Assembly: GCA_905178155.1 (NCBI GenBank)
Contig: CAJINV010000003.1
Location: forward strand, 5,277,700 to 5,341,699
Source of the DNA: Amoebophrya sp. A120
Lineage: Eukaryota; Sar; Dinophyceae; Syndiniales; Amoebophryaceae
Length of the DNA: 64,000 nt
Direction of reading: 5' to 3'
The notes under the pieces are model-generated. The model made no database searches. It saw only the letters and a program-made list of their open reading frames with translations, and was not told where the DNA came from. Of the stretch, positions 20,735-32,494 are shown piece after piece (position 1 is the first letter of the stretch; the number at the start of each line of letters is the position of its first letter). The position numbers and the translations under genes are program-made.

Positions 20735-23108
20735 ATGTCTTCCGGAGCAGACGCAAGTGGCACTGAGCCGCCGATGACGCCGCTGGCGAAGTCGAGGTTT
20801 AAGCCGGGATGCGCCGACCACTTGTCCCCCCCAGAACCATGGCAGCCCCTGGTTCTGGAGTTGACTCCCGGGAAGCAGCGACCCTACACGAACATTGGGA
20901 GCCCGACTTACCGCACCCCAACGGAGCCGTCCCCGCTCGCGTCCGAGTGGGTTCCGTTCGAGAACCGCGGCAGCATGGTCGACCTGGGCCAGCACCCCGG
21001 GGCCTCCTTGCGCGACTTCTACCGCCCGAGCAAGGTGGATCCGATGGTGGGCCGGTTAAACCACCTCCTCGGGAGCTACAAGGGCGCGAAGGTGGATCGC
21101 ACCGTGAAGTACTTCACCAACCCCTCGCCCAAGCCCTACCTGTCGCACCGGGCCACCGGGGACTTTTACCAATCCAACGCGGGCTCGGCGCAGAAGGACG
21201 ACTTCGGGCTCGGGAACGAGAGCTGCTTCGTGCGGTTGTTCGAGAAGGAACTCGAGGAGCCGGACGCGCTGACCGTCAGCCGCGCCGAACTGGAGCGGGA
21301 AAAGCAGGAGGACCAGCGGGAAACGCTCGCGTTTCTGCAGCGGTACCGCACCAACATGGAAGCGCTGCAGGAGGTCCAAACCAAGCAGAAGCGCGCCGCC
21401 GAAGCGGCGGACCGGGAAGAACAGAGGAAGGAGCGGCAGGCGAAGAAGGACCTGGATTTCGTCGAAAACGCTTCCAGAAGACAAGAGATCCTGGATCGCC
21501 GCCCCCCGTGGAAGGAGCCGCACCTTGCGCCCGGGCCAGGTACAACTACACAGACATGGAGAACAGATTATACATCTCTGCAACTAGATTGCAAGGCTAC
21601 CACGACATGGCCGCGTGTTGTAGTCACGAATTGGAACAATTTTATACTTGTACATGATAGTAGATTAGTACCACGCGGTTTAGTGAACATGTGGAGGAAA
21701 TTTCGCCATCAGCTCTCCGAGTTTGATGAGCGAACGTGTAGCGGCGCACTCTTCTCATTCGACATTCGTCGCGAGCTAGAAAGAGCAAAAAGCAATGTAT
21801 ACCGTATACATTTGTTCACAAATGAATTCAGGCGAACGGCATCCAGTGTTGACCGATCCGAACGAAGCCGGTGGTACGTACAAAGAGTTGCTGTACGGCA
21901 TTTACACCGACGGAGGCAAGACGCTGCCGCCACACTTGATGAAAGACGACCTTTGTCCGGAGCTCCACGGTATCAACTGCAAATATATCAATCTGGGTCT
22001 GGTGGAAGAATGCATATTACAGTTGTCGATGCATTTTTTCGATGTGCGCAAAGGTCTCGCATGCACGACACAGAGAGCATGACAAGAGCTGCGGAACAAG
22101 CTTCTTCATGCCTAGCCTGAGTGATAGATGATGGCACTTTGTTCAGGAGATGAAGAAGAACTTCTATGCTATACAGATTTTTGTCTACAACGAACTCCAG
22201 ACTCAACAGCATCACAAGTCCAGACTGAGATCGATATTTGCAATGCATACGCAGCCTGACCACACGGTTTCAGTACGTCAACCGTGCCAGCGGGTCGATC
22301 AACTACGAAAAGCGACCGCTCAAGCTGTTGTCCCCGAAGGAGAAAGAGACGCGGCGCAGGCTGAAGCTGCTGACGACGAAGATGTTCCGAAGCGCCTCCA
22401 TATGGATTGTAAAAATGTCTGGGTCTGGAAGGTTGGAACTTGTAATGCTAGCTTTCCATACCTAGCTAGAAAATCTGTATTGCGTAACCAACAAAAGCCG
22501 CAGCCTCTTTTGTCATGCAAAAACGCAGTTTCTCATGCGGATTGCCTATGAGAAAGGCAAACGGTTTTGGGAAGTTGTCATGCCGAACTGCATTCGGAAG
22601 TGTTTTCATCATGCACATTTTAGCATCACAAGTTTCCAGACCCAGACATTTTTGCATTTGATACTCCACCGACGCCCTGAATGCCTCGCTCGGGTTCAAG
22701 CGCCGCGAGCGGTGGGAAACCATGAAGGGCGAAGAACTCGTATCGTAGTTAAAAACGTCCCCACCCCATAGTTGTGATGCAAATCTGCATGCTGCAAATG
22801 TTTCTCATGCGGAGCCCCATGAGAAGCATTTTCTAGTCGTGTTTTGGAATTTGTCATGCCCCAATCAGCACGACATACCAGCTCTGTGATGCTGCTGAAC
22901 TACCTCAAACAGCACTACACTACGAGTCCAAATTTGTCATGCAAAACAGACAACAATTGTGGACTTGTCTAGCCGATTCCCCATCTTGACTATGGTGTGG
23001 GGACGTTTTTACTCAGGATAACTCGGGAAGTGGATGACCGATCCGGTCACCGGCGAGGTTTCGCCAAACACGTTTTACCACCTCAACGGGCAAAAACTAA
23101 TGAAGTAG
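20735..23108 (+). CDS. coiled-coil protein of unknown function, five exons
   Basis: Exons 20735-21539, 21832-22001, 22274-22400, 22669-22740 and 23026-23108 join in frame to 418 residues ending LNGQKLMK. The first two introns are GT-AG (21540-21831; 22002-22273, whose donor GTGGAAGA is weak but phase fits); the last two are introners. Residues about 60-135 have a spaced Tyr/Pro pattern (SPTYRTPTEPSPL, LRDFYRPSKVDP, VKYFTNPSPKPYLSHR), reminiscent of cytoskeletal or axonemal proteins. Residues about 165-255 are a strongly charged helix (ERQAKKDLDFVENASRRQEI), a likely coiled coil. The C-terminal part (SASTDALNASLGFKRRERWE, EELGKWMTDPVTGEVSPNTF) is conserved-looking. No enzyme motif. A structural, perhaps flagellar, role is only a guess. 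Confidence 0.75.
22401..22663 (+). mobile_element. introner, family A (copy A2)
   Basis: 263 bp, TATGGATTGTAAAAATGTC ... CATTTTTGCATTTGATA, with TCTGGGTCTGG / CCAGACCCAGA inside. Flanks CTCCA (22396-22400 and 22664-22668). Confidence 0.93.
22741..23020 (+). mobile_element. introner, family C (copy C3)
   Basis: 280 bp, TATCGTAGTTAAAAACGTCC ... GGACGTTTTTACTCAGGATA. Flanks ACTCG (22736-22740 and 23021-23025). Same direction as C2 and opposite to C1, matching the direction of each host gene. Confidence 0.92.
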
Positions 23109-24280
23109 TAGTCGGGTGGAAGAAGGGGATGAGGAAACGGCTGCGTCATGAACTGTCCCGCGCTGTATTTCATATTTGTTCGCAACCCCAAGTAAAACGA
23201 AACGAGAAACTTTTTCCCCCGATACACATTCATTATTCTCTCACACACTCCTACTCTATTTTTGTTTTCTCTTACCGTGGAGTTCTCAGTTACTCTCGTT
23301 ATCCTTATGTCATGATAAGCTTCAGCTTGCTTAGTAAAACGTCGACCCAGACCTGGAGTTTTTATTCCACTTGCTTAACAATAACACGACGACGCCCACC
23401 AATGTCGTAAAAATTATGTTCCGGTTTTACCGGAAAATATAAATATCCTTTGTTGTTTTTACGTTTTCTGCTTTTACAAGTACATTCACATTGCTACGGG
23501 ACCGAGGAGAAGTAAATTACTGTAGGAAAGATCGATAGCCAACCAGTTTTATCCCTGGGACCAAAGATCTACAAAATAGAGACTGCTGCAGTATCTATCA
23601 CGTAAGCATATCCATAGCCGTAGCCCGCAAATTTGACTTATTTCATAACCCAGAGAACGAAGAAGTCACTCCGTATCCCGAAACAACTTTTTACTTACAT
23701 GAATACCACGTCAAAACGCAATCAGTCAGATTGGTCGCCGCGCCAACGTGATCACGTTGCATCTATTGGCCGTCAACATCGTCGGTCCGTATTGATGTCG
23801 TTCGAATTGAGAGGACCTCGAGCGCTTACCGCTCGGTTGTATCAAAATGAGTTGAGGATTGAGTGAAGAGAATGTCTGCGATGTGTGTTTCTTTTCTGGA
23901 ATCGCCATCTCGTCTTTCGTTGGAAATTGAGTTTTAGAGTAATAGCAAGGTAGCAGATGAGCATAGTATTTTCGGCAGTTCTCTTTCGTTCACGGGTCGT
24001 TATTGGTCGTACTATCGAGGCACCTTGCGCACACTTACGCAGGATGAAAATGCACGTTTGTAGCACATTAATATTGAAGAGTTCGATTTACTAGTAAGAT
24101 CTAGACACTCAGAATAGAAGGTTTCCGTCGGCATACGGCAACAGAAAGATATGCCTTCTCAACGATGGGGACGACGAGCGCATCGGAAAATAAAGACGTC
24201 GACCTGACAGTCAGCCTGATTTTGAACTCCTGTTGACGGGGAAGCGGAACATAGGAGCCGATTAGAAGCCCGGGAACATC
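23109..24280. other. intergenic, about 1.17 kb
   Basis: AT-rich; nothing supported. A small palindrome TTCCGGTTTTACCGGAA lies near 23419. Confidence 0.45.
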
Positions 24281-24829
24281 ATGTCGATCTTGGCGGAGTT
24301 TGGCTTCGGCGGTTTCCACGACTGCGAGCGGAGTACGAACTTGCTCGCGAATTTGTACACCCAGCTGCTGTGCGAGATGAAACAGAAGAAGTGGAACGGG
24401 CGGCGCATGGTCGAGCAGGTCCCGGAGGTGCAAAACTGCAACACGACAGACTGGATCTTTGAGAAGTCCACGCGTAACTGGATGAAGTGCTGTTCCCAGA
24501 AGCTGGGAATGATGACGCAGGGGGATTACCTGTGCCAGCACGTGGAGCCTTTGTACCAGCTGCCGCCGATGATGAAGACGAAGGACAGTCTGATGACGAA
24601 GGTGATGAAAGGGATGCTGCTCATGCTGAACGGTGTGCTAAAAACGAAGGGCGAGGGTGTGCGCGGGCCCGATCGCCCACCAAGGGAGGAGGACTCGCAG
24701 TCGGACGAGGGTGCGCAGCTCTGTTTCCAAACCGCGCGACCCGGGCGCTACCTGCAAGAAGGCTGCTACTGCCACCGAGGGATGGAAGAGTGCATCGACA
24801 CTAGCGAACAAGGAATGTTCTTCTTCTGA
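24281..24829 (+). CDS. Cys-rich 182-residue protein, unknown
   Basis: An intronless frame with strong third-position GC bias supports real coding. The protein has nine or more Cys spread along its length (HDCERS, LLCEMK, QNCNTTDW, WMKCCSQK, YLCQHV, and GCYCHRGMEECID near the end) and two blocks of order, LLANLYTQLLCEMKQKKW and LMTKVMKGMLLMLNGVL, the second amphipathic. There is no signal peptide, so a disulfide-rich secreted protein is not implied; cytosolic metal binding is possible. The tail is low-complexity and ends with three Phe. The start at 24281 is the first ATG in frame. No family recognised. Confidence 0.6.
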   Translation: MSILAEFGFGGFHDCERSTNLLANLYTQLLCEMKQKKWNGRRMVEQVPEVQNCNTTDWIFEKSTRNWMKCCSQKLGMMTQGDYLCQHVEPLYQLPPMMKTKDSLMTKVMKGMLLMLNGVLKTKGEGVRGPDRPPREEDSQSDEGAQLCFQTARPGRYLQEGCYCHRGMEECIDTSEQGMFFF

Positions 24830-25542
24830 AGCTGCTCCTTAGTACCGCAAGCAGCACAGAACTGGCCTCGGCAACACAGCAAGTTTCATGTCCGGAGGTC
24901 GATCAACTACGAGCAGGCGACTCATCAAATGAAAATCGAAATAAAGATCAAAATTATCGGAGTAGATGTTTGTCGACCCGCAGGCTTATTATACCGTCAT
25001 TTCATCGCCCGCGGCGTTTTGTGAGTACTTGGACTACAGATTTGTTTCTTCGAAGTGAGTAGAAAAGTAGAGAAATAAAAACAGAAAGGAATGCAGATAT
25101 TATAGCAGAGCTTTGAATTTTGCCGAGGACAAATACAAGTACCCAATTTTTGGTTACTGAGCAGCACCACTTGGCTCAGTGCCTCCAGCCGTCGATAAAG
25201 GGCGTCACTGAAAGAACTGAAGCATGAGCCTCGAGGTCGCACCGGGTCGAAGATGTTGCAAACGTTTGTTCAAATATCACATCATGGTGAACTGGAGTTT
25301 AGTTGGCATTGGCGAAGCTGGATCAATCGAGAAATCAATCATGCTTTGGTTGTATGGTCCTCGTATTATAACTGCATAGTACGCAGGTCGTGTGTGTCCG
25401 TCACCGTTGCTGACTGACACTGAAACAACTGCTACGTGCCAAGTCCCTTGGCAAAAGATAATCCATTCATTGCGTCCCTCCATCACAAAACTAGAAAGCC
25501 GATCTTCCGGAGCAGGTCGTCGTTGACATTGAGATCAATATC
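24830..25542. other. intergenic, about 0.7 kb
   Basis: Nothing supported. Confidence 0.4.
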
Positions 25543-27369
25543 ATGGAAATAAATTTCCCGAATGCTGCACTGTGTCTGCATGAGATCAGTTCGAACATGG
25601 CGAACGCAGAAGATGCGGCAAGCCGTAGCGCACCGACGTTCTTGGATCATTGCGAAGGAGTGCTACGCGAATGCCGGGTAGCTTCTTGCATTGCGGAAAA
25701 ATGCCGGACGACCAAGGGCGGCAAAAACTCGTGGTGGGCCAAGGGTGTGGATCAAGCCGTTCAGTTTCTTCCCCTCGTCGACGACACAGGAGCAGTAAGA
25801 TGTACTCGTAAGTATGCAGCAGCAACGGAGGGGCATCAGCATCGGCAGGATCGGGGAGATGAAGAGGCCTGCCGGACGCTCTCTCGCCGATCTATCTTTG
25901 CGGATGATGTAGACGTCTGTCCTTCAATACTGCGAACTGCAGCTAGGCGGGGTCCTCTGCTGGGTGGCACTACCGCGAACAATGACACCGTCGGACCACC
26001 TTGTCTGGGCAGTGACGCGTTAGGCCCTTGTGCGGAACAAGGCGACAGTTTATTTCTGCTGTCCTCTCGCGCCGGGGCAGATGCAGAAGGAGCCGCGTCA
26101 GATGTATCATGGGATTGCGGAGGTGGACCACATCATGGTGCTTTCGGATCACCTTCCGGAGGAGGACCAGCAGGAAATGACAGCACGTATGAAAATACAA
26201 CAGTCTCCTCATCGATCGAAGCACTTCCGGACACTGCCTTTGAGCTCGTTTTTGATCGGCGCTTTTTCTGCCAGACGAGTAACAGTGCCACGTCAGTACT
26301 ATGCGCGCCGTCAGGCCTGAAAAGGCAGTTGGCGCTGCAAGCCGTGGCACAAGAGGCGCAAAGCCAAGATTTTTCCCGGTCGGCTCATAACAACTTCTCA
26401 GGACCAAGGATTTTTCCTTCTAACAGCGACTCCGTTCTACTTTCCCGAAGCAATACCTCGGTTCTGGAAAGTACGCACAAAGAAATGTGCTCGGCGCGTC
26501 GGTCTCAGCTGCGGCCGGAAATTACAGAGGTCCACCTCCTGGAAGAGCAAGCCTCGGTACAGCGACGGCGTTCTTCTACGAAGTATGGCCGCGGTTGTGG
26601 AAGATTTTTTTCTGCAGGTCGATTTATCGACGATGATTCTGAGATCTGCCCTCCTGGTGCGCGCAACATTGTCGCGCAAGTGCAACTCTTCCTGCATTTC
26701 TGGCAAGGCCGTGCAGTAGTCTCTTCGTACTCGCAAGCGTTGCGCATCCAACGCGAGCTGCCGTCGCCGCTTCGCGACACTGCGCGCGCACTTCTGGACT
26801 GCCAAAGTGCCGTGACTGCCAGTGGAGCTGGTGTTGACGTCCTTGGGAGAACCGGTAGTACTCTTGAAAACGCATTCCATTCACAACGTCAGGAGAATCA
26901 TGAGACGCTTCCACGAGGAGGAAACCAGCACGACGAGTTGCAAATAAGCGGAAGTCGGACTGCTGCAGACACGTCAACCTTCGAGGCGACACGAGAAGGT
27001 TCTGCAGCTGAAGAAGAACTGCTGGAACGCCTGCGATTGCAGACCCAGGCTTTGGTGGGCTTTGAACAACAGGGGCGCGCAACACAGATACGGTCGCCCG
27101 CCTCCCACCAGGGCGTTCCGGAAAGACGAGAAAAGAACCGTGACGATGTTGACCTCCGTAGTACTTTCAGGAACAATAACTGGGCTAGCTTAGGCAATCA
27201 TTATGCGAGAGGTGGGCAAGCAGAACTACAGCACTCGCGACATCAAAATGGAGCCAGCTTGACGAGCGACGTTAATTCGGTTCGTGAAACTCTCGACGTT
27301 GAGATTTTGCTCCTAAAGTCAGACATTTTTGGAATCATCACATCAATAAGCGACTTCGCGATCATCTGA
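25543..27369 (+). CDS. large low-complexity protein, unknown
   Basis: A 608-codon frame without introns; its length makes chance unlikely in this composition. The first 30 residues are ordinary and a second possible start is Met at 25597. The N-terminal quarter has clustered Cys (HCEGVLRECRVASCIAEKC). The rest is rich in Ser, Arg, Gln and Gly, with a helix-prone part (ARNIVAQVQLFLHFWQGRAV, then QALRIQRELPSPLRDTARAL) around residues 370-420 and a Glu/Leu-rich stretch (EEELLERLRLQTQALVGF) near 490, possibly a short coiled coil. Third-position bias is weaker than in neighbouring genes, so parts of the frame could be wrongly included. No function proposed. Confidence 0.5.
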   Translation: MEINFPNAALCLHEISSNMANAEDAASRSAPTFLDHCEGVLRECRVASCIAEKCRTTKGGKNSWWAKGVDQAVQFLPLVDDTGAVRCTRKYAAATEGHQHRQDRGDEEACRTLSRRSIFADDVDVCPSILRTAARRGPLLGGTTANNDTVGPPCLGSDALGPCAEQGDSLFLLSSRAGADAEGAASDVSWDCGGGPHHGAFGSPSGGGPAGNDSTYENTTVSSSIEALPDTAFELVFDRRFFCQTSNSATSVLCAPSGLKRQLALQAVAQEAQSQDFSRSAHNNFSGPRIFPSNSDSVLLSRSNTSVLESTHKEMCSARRSQLRPEITEVHLLEEQASVQRRRSSTKYGRGCGRFFSAGRFIDDDSEICPPGARNIVAQVQLFLHFWQGRAVVSSYSQALRIQRELPSPLRDTARALLDCQSAVTASGAGVDVLGRTGSTLENAFHSQRQENHETLPRGGNQHDELQISGSRTAADTSTFEATREGSAAEEELLERLRLQTQALVGFEQQGRATQIRSPASHQGVPERREKNRDDVDLRSTFRNNNWASLGNHYARGGQAELQHSRHQNGASLTSDVNSVRETLDVEILLLKSDIFGIITSISDFAII

Positions 27370-30206
27370 CAGATAAATGTCGCGGCCACAAGCGACTCTT
27401 TGATTGAGAGTAAAAAATACGCGCATGAAGAAGATCATCACGACAGGTCGCATCTAGTGTGATCAACATAGACTACTTGAAGCACCCTCTGCAAAGCACC
27501 TCCGCGAATTCGAGTCACTGAGACATAATCCAATAAATGAAGGTTTGCAGCAGTCACGGCAAACTCACAAAAGCGATCAAGTGCAGCTAAGACGTAAAAT
27601 CAGGCACTCAAAATTCCAATTCCTCACGCGGTCGCGCAGATCTTATGAATTTGCACTTATCTAGTACTAGTGCATTGTTCATTTAGTCTGCCCCACGTAC
27701 GATCGATGCATGTTGAAATCTCCTGCTTCTGCTTCGATTATTTTAGGTTTAGTCTCTCCTGCCTTTGCTTTTGCACCAACAAGCATTGCTTTTGCTTTAG
27801 AGTATTTTATATGCGAATGCGTAATTGTGTAAATTACGATTACGAATCAATTGGACACGAAGATTGAAGGCAAACAGAAATCAAAATCCAACAAAGTAAA
27901 TCAGAGCGAGGAGTCGAATACCAATACAACGTAGAAATGCGAAAAATGACGGGTCGGCGCCAATTGGAGCGTTCTGTTCCAGATGTTCTTTATCGCGGGC
28001 AAAGAAAGCAAGCCACAGAAATTGTTCCACTGAAGTACTATCGGCAAGAGTCCACCACTACTAGCATAATGATAGATGTAGATCTTCATTCATGGCGCAA
28101 CATCACGATGTTGCACGAAAGTAAATCATGAAGATCATTCGTAGGATCTTCAAAAACAAAATTGTTGGAGAGACACACGACACTCACCATCAATCGAAAC
28201 TTCCTTACGAGCTGCAAATGGCGTGAGCGAGAACACTACGTACCCCTGCGTGTATCAATCAATGCAAATGCTTTCAATGATTCCGACATTTCCTTAGCCC
28301 ATAGCGTCCTTATGAAATAAAGAAATGGATGAATTGGAAATTATACAAGAATTACCCCGAAGCCGAAGATCCCCTCTCCTACATTGCGCTAAGTACTTAC
28401 ACATAAGCAATAGATTTTAGAGTGTTTCCTGCACTTGCTTCGTGACACGAGAAGGATTTTTTTACTTCTGGAATCGCCTGCGGCCTTTTACAGTTCATTT
28501 GACAATCATGTAAGTTCTGTGTGTCTGCGTTTGTTCTTTATTCTTTCCTGTGCTTCCTCTTCTATCATTTCTTTTTCAGATTCGATTCAAATTGTATCGG
28601 GCAGCTCGGTTTGTGTTTGTTCCTCGGAAACAAAGAAAGGGAAAGGCAAGGGTGTACTTGTCCGAGTAAGTACAACATGATTTTCATCAGGCACACTGGT
28701 TGTGCTTGCTCGAATTCTTTGTACTCGGAAAAACGCGAGGACCAGCTGAACTCGGGGAGCTGTCGCTCTCAGACAAGTTTTGAAACCGACCGGCGATGAT
28801 GTATGGTGCGGGTATGTTGCGATCCTGGGCGGGCATGCGACGCCATGTGAGCATCATGCCGGAGCGGGCGTCTGGATGATATTTCGGAAGGACGCAAACG
28901 AGACAGCTTTTTTCCTAACCGTGTTTCGGACGCGACTTATCGATTTCACAATCTTCACAGGGATCTAGTTAGGCTCGTTTGATGGTCTATTTCGCCCATG
29001 ATTGATGGAAAACAAAACTAACTACGCAAAAAAAGAAGTCCCCCGGAGGAGGGTTCTTCGCTTCATCAACGAGCTTGATGTTGAGAAATGAAGGATAGTT
29101 AATACATCCGACGAGAGGGTTTGATGCTAGAATGTAGAATGCGTGCTGGACGAGGCGTGCAGCGATGTTGATGTGTGACGTCGGCACTAGGCGATGACTT
29201 CAGCGTGACTTGCTCGCATCAAGTTCTGTGCTGGGCTCAGAGAGAGAGACCGCTACAATTATGCATGTGGTGCCGTGAAGGTGAAGGTGAAGCCAGGCAA
29301 AAAATCATGTCAGTCCGGCGGAGATGATAGATTGAGATCTAACGCGTGTGCTTGCATTGGTTTCAGTCCCTCCGGTGCTCCTTCCGGAAGTGTGATCAAA
29401 AATCTTGCCTTGAGCAAGCTCTCTGTACCGAATCCGAATCTAAGTAGGACGATTGAAAAGATTGCGTCAGCGCTCGGTTCATGCACGTGACAGCTGCGGT
29501 GGGGGTGAATAGATAAAAGGCAGTCCAACCAGGAGCTCTTTGTAGGTGTGGTGTCTCTTCTACTTCTTTGTCTTCCTTCATTCGTCGCTTGGCATCTGGA
29601 TAGAATAAATCTCGAAACGAAGCAAGAGGCATGAAGCAATTTATTAACTGAAAAATGTTGCGTCTTTTCTCCTTTTTGAAAGACTGAATTCGTATTTTTG
29701 ATTTTTTTGTACGACCAGTGTGGGCGGACGGAACTCGAATTCGATCTGATTTGAAAGATACACATAAACATTTGCATTTTCTGTACTAGGTGTAAGAGCG
29801 TCGCTTTGGTCGTGATTCAAACAAACTATTTTTTTCTATGACTTCTGCAGTGGCTGATACTAAAGGTAAAGTGAAGTTTCGTGGTCATGTCTTCAGACGT
29901 AGGTCGTAGGCGCGCACTAACTAGTAAAGGACTGATCTTGTGAAAGAAGAAGAAGATTCGGTAAGTAGCTCGTTGCCCTTTCTCTATCTCGCTAAATAAG
30001 TTACCTTCAAATTGAAATTTTACTTTTCTCTACAAACTCTAGATCGCTCCTTTACATATGATTACTTGTCCACGGAATTCTCAATATACGAGACTTTTGA
30101 GCACCTCTGGGGTACCAAAGTTGCCTGAGTCGATTTCTTAAGTTCTCGCGTTTTGGTTTTCGATTTCCTTGTAACAAGTACTATTTTCATCAATTCAGAT
30201 TCTAAA
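27370..30206. other. intergenic, about 2.8 kb
   Basis: The longest empty stretch. Frames of 60-155 codons occur (for example minus strand 29310-29777), but none shows coding bias or a known motif. No repeat or RNA gene was identified. Confidence 0.45.
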
Positions 30207-31853
30207 ATGAGTTCCAAACCCGAAGAACGCGATGGAGATGCTGGCGAAGAATCAGAGGAGGAAGTCTTCGCAATGCCGCCAGGTATATATCATTTTATAT
30301 CAATACTAGGGTAGTATCGTGAGAGTTTCTGCGCAGCAAATAAGGAGTTGAAGAGAATGATGCAGGACGAGGGCGATTGTACTTAATTGCAGCGCACGCC
30401 TGCTTGGCACTTTTGCATGGCATTTTTTGCATCCAGCAAAGGGTAATATTTTGGGCATTTTTTGCATCCAGCAAAGCCGCGCCATGTAGTTTCAGCTCCA
30501 GACCAAAATGAAATTTCAGGTTGGGACGCCGCACCAGGGACACGGGAAACAGCAGAGGATGACAGCGACCAAACGGAAGAGGAGGATGAGGAGGCGGAAA
30601 TCGGGGCTGACATCAACGAAAACCTGACAGCCGGAGTCGTGGTGGGTGGCTCTTCTGGTTCATCGGCTCCAGGACCAGGACTTAAAGAGGAGCAGCCTTC
30701 TACTGCGAAAGCTGTTGATAAATCTGAGGCTGCGAATGAGATTGAGAAGAAGGAAGTTGTGGAGGCGGCAACCGAGATGAAAAGGGAAGTTGCGGAGCCG
30801 ACGAGTAGGGTCGAAGGCGAGGTGGACCAAAAATCTGCAGCCTCTACGACCTCTGCCAGTGGAGCGAAAGTGGCACTCGAGAATAGAACAAGTGCGGCAC
30901 AAGCTATGGAACGAACAACGGGACGAGGAGATGCTGCGGTTGCAGCGTCGGGAAGTGCGACTGCCGCGGTGGCGGGAGGCGGGCCGAAGGCGCCGGTCGG
31001 GCAGAGCGAAGAAAAGGTGGGGTCGCCCAAAAACAAGGCGGGCAGCCCGGGACTAGTTTTACTACCGAACAGCGACAACAAGGCTCTGGTGCCAGATGGG
31101 GCCGAAGGGGACTCTGGAAATAACCCTTTAGAGCGCGCAACAGGTCGTGGCCAGCAGGGTACTGCTGATCAGCAGCCGAAAATAAATGCTGTCGAACCGA
31201 ACAAGGCGAGCCCCGTATTGACAAACGGTGGGCAGCAGGAGCAGGTACCTAAACCTGCCGCACCGGAGCAGCTCTCCAGTAGTACCACGAAAGCTGATAC
31301 ACACATGGACGCAGCGCCGCCCACCGCAGCACCGTCAGGCACTGGTGGCGCTGCCACAGAAGGGACCAAGGGTACCTTTCGTCCTACAGTCGGGAGCACA
31401 GCTAGACTAAATGAGAAAGAACCACAACTGGGTGCTGCATCTTCTGGTGCGCTACCCACTACTTCTGCACAGCAGCCGGCAGTCTCTACAGTTGCGAGTC
31501 CATCGGCCGGAGAAGTAGCGCAGAAAAATGCCGAATCTGCAGCGGTGAACACAACTTCGAGCGGCAGTTTGATTCCATTAGCAGAGGCGAGCGGGCTTCA
31601 GGCGGGTCAGGCAAATGCCAACTCGGTAGGAGAGTCGACGACCATGGCTTTCAGCCCAGAAGCATTTGAAGAAGACGAGGACGATGACGACGACGAGGAT
31701 GAGGACGAGATCACGCCGCGAGCAGTTTTCGATGATGATACCGGAGAGTTGCACTCCTATGAAACAGAGCAAGCTGTACCTCTACCTCTGCCGGCGCACT
31801 TATCAGATACAGAAGTGCGTGTTGCAACATCAAGTGAAGCTTTTTTTTTCTGA
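30207..31853 (+). CDS. acidic, intrinsically disordered protein
   Basis: Exons 30207-30282 and 30520-31853 with a GT-AG intron (CCAG|GTATAT ... TTTCAG|GT), phases matching, give 469 residues. The composition is almost entirely Ala, Gly, Ser, Thr, Glu, Pro and Gln. There are acidic runs near the N-terminus (EESEEEVFAMPP, TEEEDEEAEIGADINENL) and a run of about 18 Asp/Glu near residue 430, typical of nuclear or chromatin-associated disordered proteins. No folded domain can be recognised. The stop follows a T-run encoding EAFFF, so the true end could differ if the run length is wrong. The intron carries a 23-bp direct repeat. Confidence 0.65.
30419..30476. repeat. 23-bp direct repeat inside an intron
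   Basis: GGCATTTTTTGCATCCAGCA.. occurs at 30419-30441 and 30454-30476, within the intron 30283-30519. It is not an introner: no TAT/ATA ends and no flanking duplication of that type. Confidence 0.75.
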
Positions 31854-32494
31854 GGACAGCAACAGGTGGCGTGTTGTAACCACAGAAGCAGAAGTAAATC
31901 TCGTCAATCCGTTCAGTGAATGCATGAAGATCGAAGGTGGGAGCTAAGGCTAAGTAAAAATGTATGCCGTTTATCAAATATCAAGTACAAGAAGTTCCTG
32001 AAATGGAACGTATGTTAATGTTACACAGCCAATATGCATGTCTTTTGAGTATGTGAGAGGATTAAGGCTCACGCATTCGTTATCTGACACCAGGCAAGTT
32101 CAGGTACTGTGGGGCTTTTCAGTTTCACAGAGAAAGCGTCGCACAACTCACCCAGTTTCCGCGAAGGTGTCTTGCGGATCTCACATGGCCGCCACCGCAA
32201 CTGAAGTGTGCCAAGGTAAAGATTTTAAGTTTTTTCCTTCATTTGCTTTTTGTTTCGAACTCCGTGTTCTTGAGAAATTAGTGCAACCAATAAAAGTTGC
32301 TGCGGACGCAGGATGTGCTTTGTATTTGAGTATGAAGATTAACAGGCGACTTAAGTAATAGTAATTGAAACCTTGTCCGAAGGGTTCGTTTGTCGTTGCC
32401 CATGTAGTTCGTGAGTCGTTTTTCTTTTTTTCCTACGTATTGATTGTCTGCAGCCGCTCAGTACTTATTTGCATGATTAATGATTTGTGCACAG
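31854..32494. other. upstream region, possible unplaced first exon(s)
   Basis: Likely holds the 5' exon of the next gene. A frame reading YCGAFQFHRESVAQLTQF and ending CAK|GTAAAG at about 32215 joins in phase 0 to the exon at 32495, but its own start was not found. Confidence 0.4.

Noticed and set aside
21971-22262. A decayed family A introner (TATCAACTGCAAA... TCTGGGTCTGG, with CACGG on both sides)
   Set aside because: Excision at the CACGG repeats puts the downstream exon in the wrong frame. A GT-AG intron 22002-22273 joins in phase and gives a complete 418-residue protein. The resemblance may be chance or an old relic.
29310-29777. A 155-residue minus-strand protein
   Set aside because: Composition and third-position use look random and no neighbouring exon supports it.
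32185-32215. ATG 32185 (MAATATEVCQ) as the start of the RRM-LRR gene
   Set aside because: Splicing from its GTAAAG donor gives phase 1 and an immediate stop in the exon at 32495; another frame fits in phase 0.
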